6,172 nucleotides of DNA from Prolixibacteraceae bacterium (GTDB taxonomy: Bacteria > Bacteroidota > Bacteroidia > Bacteroidales > Prolixibacteraceae). Shown piece after piece: positions 6,040 through 6,172 of this stretch (position 1 is the first letter of the stretch; every line of letters begins with the position of its first letter). The stretch lies in contig JAFGDX010000160.1 of assembly GCA_016931875.1 (NCBI GenBank), positions 1-6,172 on the forward strand. Reading direction: 5' to 3'. A program made the translations under genes and the position numbers. A model generated the notes under the pieces. That model was not told where the DNA came from and did no database searches. It saw nothing but the letters and a program-made list of their open reading frames with translations.

Positions 6040-6111
6040 CACAGGGCATCGCACCGGTAAAAACGCATGTAAAACATACAACTCTCAGCCTGAAAGGCTC
6101 AAACATCAAAA
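6040..6111. repeat. Repeat unit B, intact 72-bp copy
   Basis: The unit starts CACAGGGCATCGCACCGGTA and ends in CTCAAACATCAAAA. It carries the hairpin AGCCT-GAA-AGGCT at 6087-6099. The 25 bases at 6016-6040 recur exactly at 6088-6112, fixing the period at 72 bp. Confidence 0.8.
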
Positions 6112-6172
6112 CTAAGGGCATCGCCCTGGTAAGGAATCAAGTAAAAAACATACAGGCTGAAAGCCTGAAACA
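6112..6172. repeat. Repeat unit C, diverged and cut by the window end
   Basis: It shares GGGCATCGC, GGTAA, GTAAAA and ACATACA with unit B but has diverged elsewhere and lacks about 5 bases before its second hairpin. Here both hairpins are perfect: AGGGC-ATC-GCCCT at 6115-6127 and CAGGCT-GAA-AGCCTG at 6153-6167. Units A and B have a mismatched version of the first hairpin (GCACC instead of GCCCT). Confidence 0.7.

Larger units (their letters stand above)
5797..6172. other. Non-coding, palindrome-rich repeat cluster at the window end
   Basis: No plausible gene is visible in these 376 bases on either strand. The left part (5818-5905) is a series of different short inverted repeats. The right part (5921-6172) is three copies of a degenerate repeat of about 72 bp carrying two small hairpin motifs. 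A fourth, more decayed partial copy appears at 5895-5920 (CAGCCTGA ... AAAA). The cluster continues past the window end. The composition of compact stem-loops resembles REP-like or BIME-like intergenic repeats or small non-autonomous mobile DNA, but no transposase or terminal signature is visible to prove this. Confidence 0.75.

Noticed and set aside
5921..6172. CRISPR array
   Set aside because: The units are about 56-72 bp, diverge from one another and lie nearly head to tail. There are no similar-length unique spacers and no cas genes in view.

Overview
The window looks like ordinary chromosome from a Bacteroidota bacterium, probably of the Bacteroidales/Marinilabiliales type. I infer this from the Bacteroidetes style of the transketolase and 390-residue SerA, start codons without a strong Shine-Dalgarno sequence, AT-rich spacers, and -7 elements resembling the Bacteroidetes consensus TAnnTTTG. 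The assignment comes from sequence style, not from a database match.

Layout, with all genes on the + strand: (1) positions 1-894 hold the 3' part of dnaJ, cut by the window edge in the Gly/Phe linker; (2) 993-1358 encode a small secreted protein of unknown function; (3) 1488-2117 encode a Crp/Fnr-family regulator with a cysteine-rich sensor domain and a GTG start; (4) 2118-2436 is a gene-free spacer with a short palindrome, an excellent intrinsic terminator and a possible serA promoter; (5) 2437-3609 is serA, the first enzyme of serine synthesis, followed by its own terminator; (6) 3710-5740 is tkt, a complete transketolase, also followed by a terminator; (7) 5797-6172 is non-coding and packed with palindromes and a degenerate repeat of about 72 bp that runs off the window end.

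The genes appear to be separate transcription units rather than one operon. Terminators sit after the regulator gene (at a distance), serA and tkt. Each of the four complete genes has a -7-like element 42-47 nt upstream of its start codon. Functionally they are housekeeping: protein folding (DnaJ), serine synthesis from 3-phosphoglycerate (SerA), the non-oxidative pentose phosphate pathway (transketolase), plus one sensor-regulator and one envelope or secreted protein. SerA and transketolase both draw on central carbon intermediates, but nothing here shows that they are co-regulated beyond a shared TTTGTCAC string at their putative promoters.

I see no defence system, CRISPR array, transposase, rRNA or tRNA. 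The region most worth a second look is the 3' repeat cluster. It contains several different short hairpins, a repeat unit with an apparent compensatory stem flip (AGCCT-GAA-AGGCT versus AGGCT-GAA-AGCCT), and one unit interrupted by a 39-bp segment between 8-bp direct repeats. This resembles REP-like or small non-autonomous mobile DNA, but its nature is not proven from this window.
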